Source: Sphagnum magellanicum (lineage: Eukaryota; Streptophyta; Sphagnopsida; Sphagnales; Sphagnaceae). From it: 64,000 nt of DNA. The stretch is from the NCBI GenBank assembly GCA_021904315.1, contig CM038913.1, positions 2,479,958 through 2,543,957 on the forward strand. Direction: 5' to 3'. The stretch's first letter is position 1; each line of letters starts with the position of its first letter. The position numbers were made by a program, and so were the translations under genes. Shown here one piece after another: positions 1-12,189 of this stretch. The notes beneath the pieces are model-generated. The model had not been told where the DNA came from and did no database searches. It was given only the letters and a program-made list of their open reading frames with translations.

Positions 1-554
1 TTTTATTTTGTCAAAAGACTAAACTAACCTAATTGATGGAGCCCTCATTTGGGAAGCCATTTTTCCAACCTTCCTTTCATGAGGACTGAAGTCAAATCTA
101 CTTTTGACCTAAGCTATTGACATGACTCCTTTCCCAAACTTGCGCCTTGATCACAACAATCAAGCCTTGATTAAAAGGTTTGCTTATCAAGGTACAAGAA
201 GAGACATTTAGGTTTTGCCAAAACCCAAGTCCCAAACTACATGATAAAGTACGCAAACAGGGTCATGACTTCCTGCGTTGGCTGCCATTACCAACCAACC
301 CTTTGGGATGCATTTAAGGCTTGTGCATGTCCCCGCAAGCTCACCTTGCTTGCCTCCTCTTTTGGGGTCAAGATTTCTCTTCATCCCAAAGTAGGAGTCA
401 GATTTTGATTTGGGCTACGCAAGAAGTTCCATTTGTCCCATGCCAAAATTGACAACCCTATTTGCACTTATACATAATTCTCGTGATACAATCTTTTGGA
501 AGTTCTTAAGCCTTTATTTCACTTGCAACTTGATGTGGTACATTTTATGTGGCA
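1..554. other. Non-coding left flank of the chromovirus
   Basis: No open frame or recognisable gene is visible. On the minus strand this stretch follows the chromodomain part of the element, so it should hold the element's 3' end. A polypurine-like tract (AGTGGGGTTGGG on the minus strand, inside 555-570) is followed by TGCC, which could open a 3' LTR running off the left edge. However, the sequence does not resemble the LTR at 5921-6742, so no 3' LTR of that family is seen here. Confidence 0.4.
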
Positions 555-587
555 CCCAACCCCACTAAAAGAAACGTGATGTTCTCA

Positions 588-1116
588 TCACGTTCTACGT
601 CTCTTCTTCTTTATTGGCCTAGTGTGGAATTCTTCTATGGCCTCTTGGGCATGTTCCATGTTGGATTCATTCACCCAAGATGCTTCTATTGGATGGTATC
701 CTTTCCACTTCACTAAGTACTCCCATTCTCGTCCTCTTTGTTGCCTTGACTTGAGCACGGCCTCCACCTCAAACTCTGGTTCATTATGAACCAAGTCTGG
801 TGGGGGCCTTGAGTTGTGCTCTCGATTGGGCCTTAAGGTATCACGGGAGACTGGCTTCAAAAGACACATGAAATGTGGGATGAACTCTAAGGTTTTCCGG
901 TAGTTCTAACTTATAAGTGTTAGAAAGTTTATTTTCCAACACTTTGAATGGGCTCGCATATGGGCCCAAGAACTTATGACTTAAACCTTCTGGCAACTGG
1001 AAATTCTTGATGTTCAACCACACTTCGTCCCCTTCTTGAAACTTCACCTCTCGTCGGGACTTGTCCGCAAAATCCTTGTACCTTTTGTGTGCCTTTTCCA
1101 AGTTGGCCTTTGCCAC
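588..1116 (-). mobile_element. Integrase C-terminal part and chromodomain of the chromovirus
   Basis: Residues typical of the integrase C-terminal barrel (GDEVWLNIKNFQLPEGLSHK, then VHPTFHVS) precede a chromodomain of about 50 residues with the aromatic cage region YLVKWKGY and W in ASWVNES. A basic tail (KKKRRR) ends the part. This order is that of chromoviral Pol C-termini. It is part of a broken element and not a host gene. Confidence 0.9.
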
Positions 1117-1203
1117 CTACCAAAGGTGTTGTCTTTCTTCATCAAGTTGTGTGACGATTGGCACTTCTTCATTTGCATCATTCGGGGTTTGTCCATGTGC
1201 TGC

Positions 1204-2166
1204 CTAAGTCATGGGTACAATTGGTGATTTGCCTATCACCATTTGAAAAAGAGTGGACCTTGTTGCGGAGTGTTTCGAGTTGATGTAACAAAACTCGGCT
1301 AACTCCAAGTGGTCTACCCAATCTTGTTGATCCGTTGCCACATAATTCCTTAAGAATTGTTGGATCACTAAGTTCACCCTCTCGGTTTGCCCATTTGTTT
1401 GGGGGCGGAAGGAAGTGCTCATTTTGAGCTCCGACCCCATTCTCTTCCACAAGGCTCGCCAAAACTTACTTGTGAACTTTGGGTCTCGATCCGAGACTAT
1501 GTCTTTTGGAAGCCCATGAAGCTTGAAAACATGTGTGAAGAACAACCTACCAGTTTCTTGGGCCGTGGCCTCATCTTTTGTGGGAATGAAATGTGCCATC
1601 TTGCTAAATCGATCCACCACCACCATGATGGCATCGAACCCCCTTGATGGGGGCAAGCTTACCATGAAATCCATGGACACACTTTCCCACGGCCCTTTCG
1701 GAATTGACAAAGGTTGCAACAAACCCACTTGCTTCTTGTTGAGGGTTCGATTTTGTTGGCAAGTTAAACAAGTCTTCACATACTCTTCCGCACTATCCTT
1801 CAAGTTGGGCCTATAGTAGGACTTTTGTTTTGCACCACCATGGCCTGCAAGTGGTCCATTGTGACACTCCTTCAAAATGGTATCTTTCATCTTCCCTTTC
1901 GGCACATAGAGTCGTTTTTGCTTGTACCATAATAATCCATTTTGTAAATGGAAGTGAGACTTGGCTCCATTCTGAATGTTTTACATTGCCTTTTTTACAA
2001 ATGCATCACGGCGGCTTGCTAGTCGAACTTCCTTTTGAAGTTCCGTCTCTCCCACATACACCATTCTAAGTTGCTGTTTTCGACTTGGTGCGTTGGGCAC
2101 CACATTATCCTTCCCAGGCTTATGTTGAATATCCACATTGAACAAGGCCAATGTGTCTTTCCATCT
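1204..2166 (-). mobile_element. Integrase core part of the chromovirus
   Basis: Shows the HHCC zinc region (CLTCQQNRTLNKK with the upstream His pair region GPLAGHGG) and the DDE core: the first Asp in VSMDFMVSLP and the second in VSDRDPKFTSKFW, followed by NGQTERVN with the catalytic Glu. The order and spacing are those of Ty3/gypsy integrase. A solo LTR lies directly on its N-terminal side. Confidence 0.9.
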
Positions 2167-2171
2167 CACTT
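2167..2171. repeat. Target-site duplication, left copy
   Basis: CACTT immediately left of the solo LTR, identical to 2995-2999. Confidence 0.9.
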
Positions 2172-2994
2172 TGTCGCAACCCCACTTTGGCCAAGTGTGG
2201 GGGTGAAGCCCAACATTTGGAAAAGTTGGAGGTTTGGAGTCCTCCGGGACTCTCGAATGTTCAGAGCTCCATAGCAAGGCTCAAAACACCTCTTGTTGGG
2301 GTGTTCTTGGTGTCACTGAAAAGCTCTTGAAACGTAGATATCGAAAATGGCCTCGCATTGGCAATTCAGATATCTGCAGCCCAAGTTATGGGCAAAAGAA
2401 GGGCCGGGAGTCAAATTGGCAGTTTGACTCCCGACCACTAAAAGTCAAGAATCGACCTCTTCCCGACGTCTCCTTGTAGAGTGCGACATGGCGTTGAAAA
2501 GCTCTCGATGAGAGCTACAACATTGATTCAAGACTCGTCCTGATCAGAGTTTGGGACGAGGAGCTATGGCCGTTCAAAGTTCCGGGAGCCCAGTCGGGAC
2601 ACTTTCGGGACTCCATTTCGGGAGCCCCAACAAAATGTGCCATTCGGATGTAGCCTCTCCGTGACCAGTCGCAGAGAATACTATAAGGGGGAAGGTGGTG
2701 GCTTCCCCCGAGTCCGGGCCGTGGTGAGTCTTGTGTGTCCAAGTGCCCGTGGTAAGTCCCAACACCAAAGGATGTCCCAAATGCTAAACTAACCCGATTT
2801 GGTTGGTTTTTGGATGCAGATTCACACGAGCTAAGCTAGTCCCTCTTCCTAGTCTAATCCCGGGGCTCTCAACTCGACCCTCTACCCCTTTCTAGAGTTG
2901 GAAGCCGGGAGCGTGCTACCAAGTTTCAACTTTCCGCAACTTGACTTTTTGAAACCTTCAAGTGGGTTTCACCCCGTGACTTGGGAGCGCATCA
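2172..2994 (+). mobile_element. Solo LTR inserted in the chromovirus, opposite orientation
   Basis: An 823-bp segment starts TGTCGCAACC and ends GGGAGCGCATCA, i.e. TG...CA termini, and interrupts the host element between its RNase H and integrase parts. It is flanked by the identical 5-bp duplication CACTT (2167-2171 and 2995-2999), the signature of retrotransposon integration. Its sequence matches the LTR at 5921-6742 read in reverse, so it is the same family inserted in the opposite sense. A TATA-like TATAAGGGGG lies near 2680. No internal region remains, so it arose by LTR-LTR recombination after insertion. It is younger than the element it sits in, because it splits it. Confidence 0.92.
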
Positions 2995-2999
2995 CACTT
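2995..2999. repeat. Target-site duplication, right copy
   Basis: CACTT immediately right of the solo LTR, identical to 2167-2171. Confidence 0.9.
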
Positions 3000-4554
3000 G
3001 CTTTGAGGACAACTTGGGTTGAGTTACAAAGTACTTCAAGGTCACATTGTCGGTCCATACTATCACATCTTTGGAGCCTATGTAACGGCCCCAAGTCTTG
3101 AGGCAGTGTATGACTGCCCACATTTCCTTCTCATGTGTTGGCCACCTTCACTCCGTTTCACTCAACTTCTTGCTCTCAAATGCCATCGGTCTTCCTTCTT
3201 GCATTAGGACTCCTCTAATTGCAAAATTGGAGGCATCGGAATGGATCTCAAAGTCCTTGTCAAAGTCGAGGAACTTCAACACGAGCGCCTTCACCAAAAT
3301 ACCTTTCAAGGTCTCAAAGGCTTCGTCGCATGCTTCTTCCCATTCGTAAGTGACGGCGAACTTCTTCAAGAGGTTTGTCAAAGGCGCGACTATTTTCGCA
3401 AAGTTCTTAATGAACTTGCGATAGTAGGAGGCCAATCCCAAAAATGATCTTAAGGCCGACACCAACTTGGGTGGTTCCCAATCCACAATTGCTTTGACCT
3501 TGTGATCATCCATCTTAAAACCTTTTTGAGTTATCCTATGCCCAAGGAAGTCCACTTCCGTCACCCCAAATTCACACTTCTCAAGCTTGGCATACAACTT
3601 GTTTTCCCTTAGCCTTTGGAACACCTTGCAGAGGTGCTCCGCATGTTCCTCCAAGGAGCCACTATAAATCAATATGTCGTGTATGTAAACGACCACAAAG
3701 TCATCAAGCCATTCCCGAAAAATGTCATTCATGAGAGTGCAAAATGTGGCGGGTGCATTGGTGAGCCCAAAAAGCATCACCAAGAACTTGTATGAACCAT
3801 ACTTTGTGCGGCAAACAGTCTTTTCTTCATCCCCTTCCGCAATCCGAATTTGGTAATATCCCGAATGTAGATTAATCCTATTAAAAACCTTGGCTCCCGA
3901 AAGACGATCAAATAGATCATCGAATCGAGGCAAAGGATACCGGTTTTTCACCATTGCCTTGTTGAATGCTTTATAATCAACACACATTCTCAACATCCCA
4001 TCCTTCTTGTGAACAAAAAGGACGGGTGCCCCATATGGCGATTTGCTTGGTTTGTTGTAACCTTTCGCAAAAAGTAGTTCGAGTTGAACTTTAAGCTCTT
4101 TCAACTCCTCATGGCTCATTCTATATGGGGCCTTGGCTGGAGGTGCCACTCCCAGTACCACCTCAATTACATGATCAACTCGTCTTCTTGGGGGCAGGTC
4201 TTCAGGCAACTCTTTGGGCATCACATCCAGAAACTCTTCCAAAACTTGCTGTATGCACTTGGCGGAAGTCACCAACTTGGTGGCTTCCTTGGGTTCATAC
4301 TCATCCAACACCCGCATGACACACAACATGCCGTAACTTCCCACGCATTCTCTTTCCCATGTTTTTCCTAACATAAAGCGGATGGTTGGCCCACCCACAC
4401 AAGGCATCTCATGCACCTTCACTTTCATGATCCCACTTTTGGAAGGAATCCTAACTAGTCTACTGTGCCCTTTTATGAGCACATTGTTTTGGGTGATGAA
4501 TTCCATTCCCAAAATGCACTCCATTCCACCCAAGGAGGACACCAACAAGTCCAC
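3000..4554 (-). mobile_element. Reverse transcriptase and RNase H part of the chromovirus
   Basis: Contains the RT palm with [20 protein letters not shown], the [11 protein letters not shown] block and the catalytic region [12 protein letters not shown], followed by the connection and the RNase H start ([15 protein letters not shown]). These are the standard Ty3/gypsy blocks in the right order. The RNase H end abuts the solo LTR insertion. Confidence 0.92.
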
Positions 4555-4563
4555 CTTTCCTCT

Positions 4564-4965
4564 CTAATTTCCTAGTTGGAGAGGCACCTCTTTTGCTTGT
4601 GACATAGTGGGATGGGGAACCCCATTCGTGAAATGCACCTCAATGGGTGCCTTGAGCTCTTCCAAATGGAACTCCATCCTTTCAGCGCTTTCTCGTGTTA
4701 TGAAGTTGTGAGAAGCCCTTGTGTCCAAAAGACATAACAAATCTCGCTTAGTAATCTTCCCCTTCAAGAAGATAAGTCGATTGCATTTAGCTTGGGCTAG
4801 GTTGGCATTAAAGGCAATTACCTTAGAGCCCCCATTCCCCGCTTTAGACTTGGGACAATCCTTGGAGTAATGCCCCATCTCGTTACAGTTGAAACATGCT
4901 CCTTTGGGTTTCACCCCAACATCTCCCTTGGGTTGGCTCCTTTTGAAAGGAGCCCCCTTCTTCAC
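4564..4965 (-). mobile_element. CCHC zinc knuckle and protease part of the chromovirus
   Basis: A nucleocapsid knuckle C-x2-C-x4-H-x4-C (CFNCNEMGHYSKDC) is followed by a retropepsin-like active-site block LLDTRASHNFI, the place where LLDTGASHNF is usual. This fits the gag-pol junction of chromoviruses. Confidence 0.88.
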
Positions 4966-4981
4966 GAAATTCCTTTTAGGT

Positions 4982-5869
4982 TTAATTCCATGCCTTGGAA
5001 TTGTTTGGGCTTATCCTTGGTTGGGCTTCCTTGCCCACGGTTCCATTCACCGTCATGCCTTGGTTTCTTGTGAAGAATTTGTTATCCTTCTTGAACCCAG
5101 ATTTTTTGCTCTGCCCCACATCCGAAAAGCCTTCCACTTTCGTGATGGCTTCAGATAATGAGGAGGGCCAATTTTCCTGAAGCTTTCGCTTGGCCCAAGT
5201 TGGAAGTCCCATCACGAATTGGCACACACGGTCCAACTCATGCATGTGTCGGATCTCGAGCATGAGTTTGAAGTAAGCCTTCACATATTGCCTCAAATTA
5301 TTATTTGTGGCATTCACAAGGTCACGAAGTTTGCACCTCAAGATGTAGTCGGAGTTCCTTGGGACAAATTTAGTCTCAACGCGTTCCTTGGAGAACTTCC
5401 AAGTGTAGCCATGGTTCTTCCCTTCCTCTTGTCTCATTGTCCTCCACCATGTGGCGGCATAGCCTTTCAAGTAGGACTGAGCAAGCTCCACGGCCAAATG
5501 TTGTCCAACCTTGGCGGCATGCAAATAATCCTCCATTTCTACAAGCTAAGCATCCACAACCTTTCGGTCGTGGGCACCATCGAAGTTCCCGGGTTTGGCT
5601 GGTTGAAACCTCGCATCCTTGGATGCTCCTCCTTTGAGGGCCGCAACCAGCTCACTAAAGTTGGGCCTATTCATCTTAAAGAGGATTTCCAATTATTCCT
5701 GGGTGAATAGGACTAAGCTTCGTTGTTCCTCCTCACTTTCGGGCTCATCTTGGTCCTCCCGGGTCCTTTGTTCTTCCTCCCCAATTGATTCCGACGAGAC
5801 TACACGATCTTCGTTGGGTTCTTCTAACATGGTGTTTTGAGTTTGCTTCCGATTCTTCTTGGGTGCCAT
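4982..5869 (-). mobile_element. Gag part of the chromovirus
   Basis: Reads from a likely start at 5869 (MAPKKNRKQ) through an acidic stretch to the capsid-like retrotransposon gag domain (SYLKGYAATWW, then VETKFVPRNSDYILRCKLRD). It lies just downstream of the primer-binding site, as expected. The part is not intact. Confidence 0.85.
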
Positions 5870-5903
5870 CCAAAACTCCCAAGAAGTGACCCGAGTTCAA
5901 TGC

Positions 5904-5918
5904 GGAGCTCTGATACCA
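5904..5918 (-). mobile_element. Primer-binding site of the chromovirus
   Basis: On the minus strand the bases TGGTATCAGAGC follow the LTR after a 2-bp spacer. They complement the 3' end of initiator methionine tRNA, the usual primer of plant Ty3/gypsy and Ty1/copia elements. This fixes the right-hand LTR as the 5' LTR. Confidence 0.9.
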
Positions 5919-5920
5919 CA

Positions 5921-6742
5921 TGACGCGCTCCCAAGTCCCAAGTTAGCCCCAAGTTGGGGCTAGGTCACTCAAATTGTAGAATTTTTGGGACTCGAGGCAC
6001 GCTCCTAGCTTCCAACACTAAAGGGGGTGAAAGGGGCGTGCTGAAAGCTCTGGGATAGACTAGAAAGAAGGACAAGCTTACTCAATTATATGGTCCTGCA
6101 TCCAAATCTAACCAACAAGTTGGTTAGAACTCATTCTGCACCCTTTTGGTGTTGGGACAAGCCACGGGCTACCTTGGACTTACTTGACTCACCATGGCCT
6201 AGACTCGGGGGAAGCCACCACCTTCCCTTATATAGTATTCTCTGCAACTCTCCGCCGCACTTGCATCCAAATGGCTCTTTTTCCCAGGACTCCCAAAGTG
6301 GAGTCCCGAAATTGTCTCGGTTTGAACTCCCGGGACTTTGGGCGCTCACAACTTCTTGCCCCAAGTTTGAATCGGGACGAGGTGTGAACCAAAGTTGTAG
6401 TTCTCCTTGAGAGCTTTCCAACGGTGTGTCGCACTTGACCTGCACGCACTAGAATCGGGTCGATTCCCGACGTTTAGTGGTCGGGAGTCAAACTGCCAGT
6501 TTGACTCCCGACCCTTCTTTCGACCACAACTTGTGCTGCAGATGTCCAAATGGCTCATGCAAGGCCATTTTGGACATCTACACTTCAAGACCTTTTCAAC
6601 GGTATAAAGAACGCCTCAACACAAGGTGATTTGACCCCTTCAATCACGCTCTGAGTTTTTGGGAGTCTCAGAGGACTCCCAAGTCCCATTTTCGGGAGTG
6701 TGAATGGCGACTTCACAACTCCCTCAAAATGGGGTTGCGACA
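5921..6742 (-). mobile_element. 5' LTR of the chromovirus
   Basis: 822 bp; on the minus strand it begins TGTCGCAACC and ends GGAGCGCGTCA directly before the primer-binding site. A TATATAAGG core lies near 6230-6240. It shares its whole length with the solo LTR at 2172-2994 and, more distantly, with 31736-32643, including a 35-bp palindrome (6479-6513). The two close copies are clearly diverged, so they are not products of one recent burst. Confidence 0.9.
6479..6513. repeat. 35-bp perfect palindrome in LTR U3
   Basis: Arms of 17 bp (GGTCGGGAGTCAAACTG and its exact complement) surround one central base. The equivalent positions in the other LTR copies are 2402-2436 (two mismatched pairs) and 32288-32322 (more mismatches). 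It lies a few hundred bases upstream of the TATA core in the element's sense. Confidence 0.85.
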
Positions 6743-7474
6743 ACCTAGGTCATGGTGGGTAATTGTACATTCCATAGCCTAGGATTATACACCAACTTCC
6801 CATATGCATATAAGAACCCTTGACCTCTTTGGCCATGTGTACATACCAACTCTTTAACCAACTCACCACATGTTTTTGTTATGATAAAATTTATGAAACT
6901 TTGTTATTAACATGTTCCATTTCAAAATTTTCCAACATTCAAACTTTGAAATGCATTTTCTTCTTCATGTCTTACTCAAATAAAACAAATGAATACTTAT
7001 TTTCAAGATGTTTAAAAGGTCTATTCATTGATATGCACAATAATGTATAAATTTTTAAATGATTTGTGAAAAAAAAATTCTTGAAATTGAATTATGTTCA
7101 TAAATTGAACTTATATTTTTCCTTCAAAATTTATAGTTGTGTGTACATGTAAACTTAGTAAGTACTATTGAATTGGAACTAATAAGTATTAAGTAGTACA
7201 ATTAATATATACTAGGTAGTGACATGTGTAAATAAGTGTGTAGTTTTGCCTTAAACCTACCTAACTAATGTCAAATTAGTATGTTCAATTTGATTAAGGC
7301 ATGGTCATTTTGATGGACCTTTTTATTTTGTTTGTCCCTTTTGATTAGATGACCAATTGACACCTAGTCAAAAGTAACACATGCCTTTCATGCCCCAACC
7401 CACTAGTCAAAATGGACATCACTTCTAATCAAAACAAACAATTTAATCAAGTTGGACCTTCTAAAAGGTCATGA

Positions 7475-7486
7475 TTTGTAGTAGTG
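7475..7486 (-). mobile_element. CACTA-type terminal motif
   Basis: On the minus strand the sequence starts CACTACTACAAATCATGACC, the form of a CACTA (En/Spm) transposon end. The block to its left resembles the block left of 20466, so both look like the same family's end. No matching partner end is found nearby. Confidence 0.5.
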
Positions 7487-7959
7487 AAGGCATTGAAGTT
7501 CATGATGTCACTTGTCAAAACAATTGTGCATCGCACTTCATTATTGAATTTCTTAGAGGACCCTAACTCCTTATTGCATAAGTTTTAAACCTTAATAACA
7601 TTAAGTGGACTTGAAATATCTGCCCCCGATTCATTAGAGACTTGGAAATTAACAACTATTTTTCAATTATTTTTTAATTGTAATGGACACATGCAACTAA
7701 AAGTGCATATAGTTGCCTTAGACAAGTGCCATAAAACAACTAGTCGTAAAAGACATCATGTGGCATCATAATCAAAACAATAGTCACATAGTATTGCAAA
7801 TGCATTTGCGATTACATAGTCATGAAAAATATCAAATTGTAGATTATATATATATATATATCACTTAAATGATTATTTAGATTAAAAATATTCATATTAT
7901 ATTATGTTATCTATTTAAATTATTATGTAATTTCATTATTTTCATCCTATGACTTATTT

Positions 7960-8260
7960 ACACATGTCACTACTTAGGCTAAGCTAAAACCTAGTTTAGG
8001 TAGTTAAGGTGGCCTAGGGAATATTTAATCAACTAATCATGTTTGATCACCACCATGTCATTTGTGAGGGTTGATCCTTGGACCTCAAAGAGATTGGAAA
8101 TTAACTCTTTTACCAACAAACCACCCAACTTGTTATGAAATTAAAGAGAGGTGCATTCTCTTTAACCCATTTTTTGTTCTAAATGTTGTAGAAATGTCAA
8201 CTTCTTATTTGACATTTTATTGATATTTTGTCCAAATGACAAAATTGAAAATTAATTTAA
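7960..8260 (-). repeat. SINE-like tRNA-related repeat, copy A
   Basis: On the minus strand a box-A-like TGGTTTGTTGG (8113-8123) and a box-B-like GGTCCAAGGATC (8073-8084) have tRNA promoter spacing. The surrounding 300 bp match copies B (12190-12545) and C (14305-14612), including the tail ending near a CACATGT motif. Confidence 0.6.
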
Positions 8261-11200
8261 ACTTTTTTAAATAATGCACATTTTTTTTTCCCTTTTAAAA
8301 ATGTAAATTCATTTTAACAAAAAAAACTTGAATCTCATGTTTATTATGATTTTTAAAAAGCATTCAATTGAGCTAAAAACATAAATATGTCATTTATAAA
8401 TGAAACAAATTGTATGGCTAACATAATAATAAATAAATGATATATATCTCATTTTTAAAACTAATAATTGAATAAAATTTAAATTATAAATTTTTTATGC
8501 TTATAATATTTCAAGTTTAATATTTCATAACCTGTTAATATTTTGTCCACAAAAAAAGGACTTAAGTTCATTCTTAATTTTTTAAAAATTATACACACAT
8601 TTAATGATTTTTTAAAAAAAGTTTAAATTCATTTCAAAGTAAAGCATTTGAATTTCTTTGTTTAATAAAATTTCAATGACCATTCTTTTGAAAAACAAAC
8701 TCAAGCACATGATCTACTAACAAAAAAGATTATTTGGTTAACATAATAATAAATAAAAGATATATCTCCCAAAATAATAATAATAATAATTTATATCTAT
8801 ATTATAAAAATTTGACCTAAAATATATTATCATTTAATTTGAAATTTTAATTTGAAGGTAATAATTTATAATTTATTCAGATATAACAGTAAGCGATAGA
8901 ACATATATATATATATATATAATACTTTTTAAAAATTAATTTTAATATTTATGATGTGTATTAATCTAAAAATATTAAATTTAAACATAACATATCAAGT
9001 AATGTTATATGATTAATAGATTTGTGGAATTCTATATGTTATATACATACAACATTTTAATGTTAAATTAAGATTATGATTTTTTTTAAAAATCTATTAA
9101 ATTAATTTATATTATGTATAATGCTATTAATTGTATGCCCAATCTACCTAAACTAAATAGTAGCTAATGTAACCTATGATTTACATTGGTAAAAATAGTT
9201 AGTTTATTATAACGTAGCCTAGCTAATAATTAACATGGAATACTAATTATTAATTATAAGTAATAATAGTTTATCCTCACCTAACATAAAACCCTAACTT
9301 AATTTTTAGTTTATAATAACCTATATATCATAACATACATATTAGTTCCAATATATAAGTTGAAATAGGCTTAATCGTTACCCAATACATAGATTTAGGT
9401 TAGGTGAATTTTTTTGTGTGTTAGGTATGTTAATATAGGTTAAAATAACTTTTAGTACAAAGTTTAAATGCTAATGTAAAATTAAATTATCACCAATTCC
9501 AACATTAAATCTAATTTTATGAACTTTGATATTAATCAATTGCAATCACAAACTTGAAGCAACATGTGGTTTAATCATGTATCTATAGTTAGCAAAATAT
9601 GTTAAAGTAATTGTAGAATTAACTTGGTTTTCATCCATCATTGGAATCTAACAATAATTGATAACATATGTTGGCTTTTCATCAATTTTTTAATCCAAAC
9701 ACAAGGTAATCACAAATTATAATTGCATTTATGACTATAATCTAAATCTATTTGTTTCATAGTCACATGCATATATGTGATTATTAAGACTAGCAACATA
9801 GCATGACATGTAGGACTACCACATATATAGTTGCAAAATGAATTGATTGGATAGTAATTGCACCTTAGTCACAAACACATGGTTGGAATGAATAAGATTT
9901 TTTGTAGTTATTGGATTTAACATAGGTCTAAGGAATGTCCCAACACTCATTAAATTAGGGTGAATGCATGTAAAGTATATCGATTGGTCATCCTTACCAA
10001 CAAGTACAAGTAGATTTGGAATCTTTTGCATTTTAGGCATTTTAGTCAAGCCATAAATTTTGGGATGTACTTATTGTATTAAATAAACTATATATGGTCA
10101 TTCTCAATGTATATTATTACTCTCACTAATTTATTTATTTGCTACAAGTTTATTACTTTGACTGATATTGCACATTTTCCAAATCAAACAGTTAAATTGA
10201 TGTGTTACTAATGTTTAAACCATTATGCACCTTGATACATAGTTTTTGGAATTTGAATTTTTGGATTATGACAATGTGAAGCCCCTCAAAGATGAGCTTT
10301 TCCATAACTTAGGTTTGGTATTCACAACTTTTTTGATATGACACTAAAGTGCATTAGATGTGCTTAATTCATAAAATCATGCCCCAAACCCTTTCAAAAT
10401 GCAATATATGAATGAACTTTTCAAAAAAAAATAAAATTGACTTACTTTCAATCTACTTTTTCACAATGTGACCAATTGGCAAATTTTGCAAAGTAGATTG
10501 AAAGTTGGTTTTAAAAAAAGTTGATACAACTTTTGAAACTTTCAAAAACTTCAACACATCACACTTGATGTCCTCATGTATTTCAAAAGGACAATCTCAT
10601 AAGGCATCACCTATTTTCTAATCTACCTGTCACAATTGTTTGTTTTGTTACACATGAGGATAATTTTTTTGGTATATTTTAGCATGTTTTCACCCATTAA
10701 TGCAAGTGGATTAGTAATAAGGTACCATGGCAGACAATGGGGAACACAAGAAAATGATTAAAGGCCATGGAGCAAAGTGAAAATGCCACAATGCAAAACT
10801 CAAAGCCCTTCAAAACTTGGTTGTGCTAATAGACTTCGTATGGTAAAACTTACCCCAACCATGGTCATGCACATTATGTTCCTAGTTTGTGCGATGGTGT
10901 CACATTAACAAAAAATGGCCATTATCTTGGCATGAAACACATCATAAGAATAATTACATTGCCCAATTAACAAATTTCCTTGATGACCATATGAAAGCAC
11001 ACATGTTGAAAGTGCACATTATAATTACAAGGAACCTAATGTTCTCAAAAAACTAAGTTCTATTGATTATGTTACCAATGGTGTATGTGAAGGTGGCACA
11101 TGGGGTTTGGGTTGACTGGAAGACAATTTTAGGTGGTCGAAGGCGCAATTGCTACAAGGAATCATGTCCATTCCAACCCATGCGTTTGTGATTTTTGTCC

Positions 11201-12189
11201 AAATCAACCATTTTTGTGACTTTAAATACAACTATCCTCCATGGCACTTGGTAGAAACAACTAATAGTCGTATAAATGATTACAAAACAATTTGCAATTG
11301 CATATGCAACTTATACTTGCAACTAACATTGATTTGGATGAAAATGAAATGAAAAATACACTTATATAATCCATTTTTAATTCATCCCAAAATAGATGAA
11401 AATGAAGTAGTTTTTGTGACTTAGAAAGTGGTTCAAAGGCCATTGGATACTGTGGCATCTTTTCAACTTGTTACATTAAAATTTTATCATAATTTTAAGT
11501 AAAACTTAAGATATTATATGTGTAAACATAAGAAAATTTACACTTCCAATTACATAGCCTTATTAATTAAATAATTAATACAAAAACATTATCACATATC
11601 AACAATATGATAAAATACCTACTACTTAGCCCTATTTCTACCATTAATTACCATGGGTCCTTTGAAATTTTCACAAACCCACCAAACCTTATTACACATT
11701 TCATGGTTAATTCATTGAAAATAGTTAAGGGAAAAAAATTAGACCACTAAGTCCAACAATTTCATTGGCCAACTTTTTTTTTTTCACATTTGATTACATG
11801 TGCATTTGCAAATTAAAATTGATTATTTAGATTAATATTTTATATCAGAAATATAATTAGTAAAATAAATTTCATTATATGTTTATTATTTATTTATAAA
11901 TATTATATGTGAATAATTTATATATCACATATTTTAATTAAATTCTATGGGTAAAATTATGATATATTAAAAAAAAATTGTATAATAAGTTTTTTAGAAT
12001 CAAATGAAGGTTTAAGATATGAAATTTATTTATGTATTTTTATTATATTATCCATTTATAAATCATGTGATTGAATTTATTTTTTCCATGGAATGGTCTT
12101 TGAAATTGTGTTGAATAATGAAATTTTCTTTTCAAATTGATTTATATTTTTAAGAGGAAAAAAATATTTTTGTTTACATTTTGGAAGTT

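Larger units (their letters stand above)
555..6742 (-). mobile_element. Ty3/gypsy chromovirus, broken copy
   Basis: A long-terminal-repeat retrotransposon read on the minus strand in the order LTR, primer-binding site, gag, CCHC knuckle and protease, reverse transcriptase/RNase H, integrase, chromodomain. The C-terminal chromodomain (key residues around EYLVKWKGYHP) places it among plant chromoviruses, whose chromodomain is thought to steer integration into heterochromatin. The copy is a fossil: its coding region has a handful of breaks and is interrupted by a solo LTR at 2172-2994. The 3' LTR is not seen, so it either lies left of the window or is lost. The protein parts are still readable over long stretches, which suggests moderate rather than great age. 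Confidence 0.93.
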
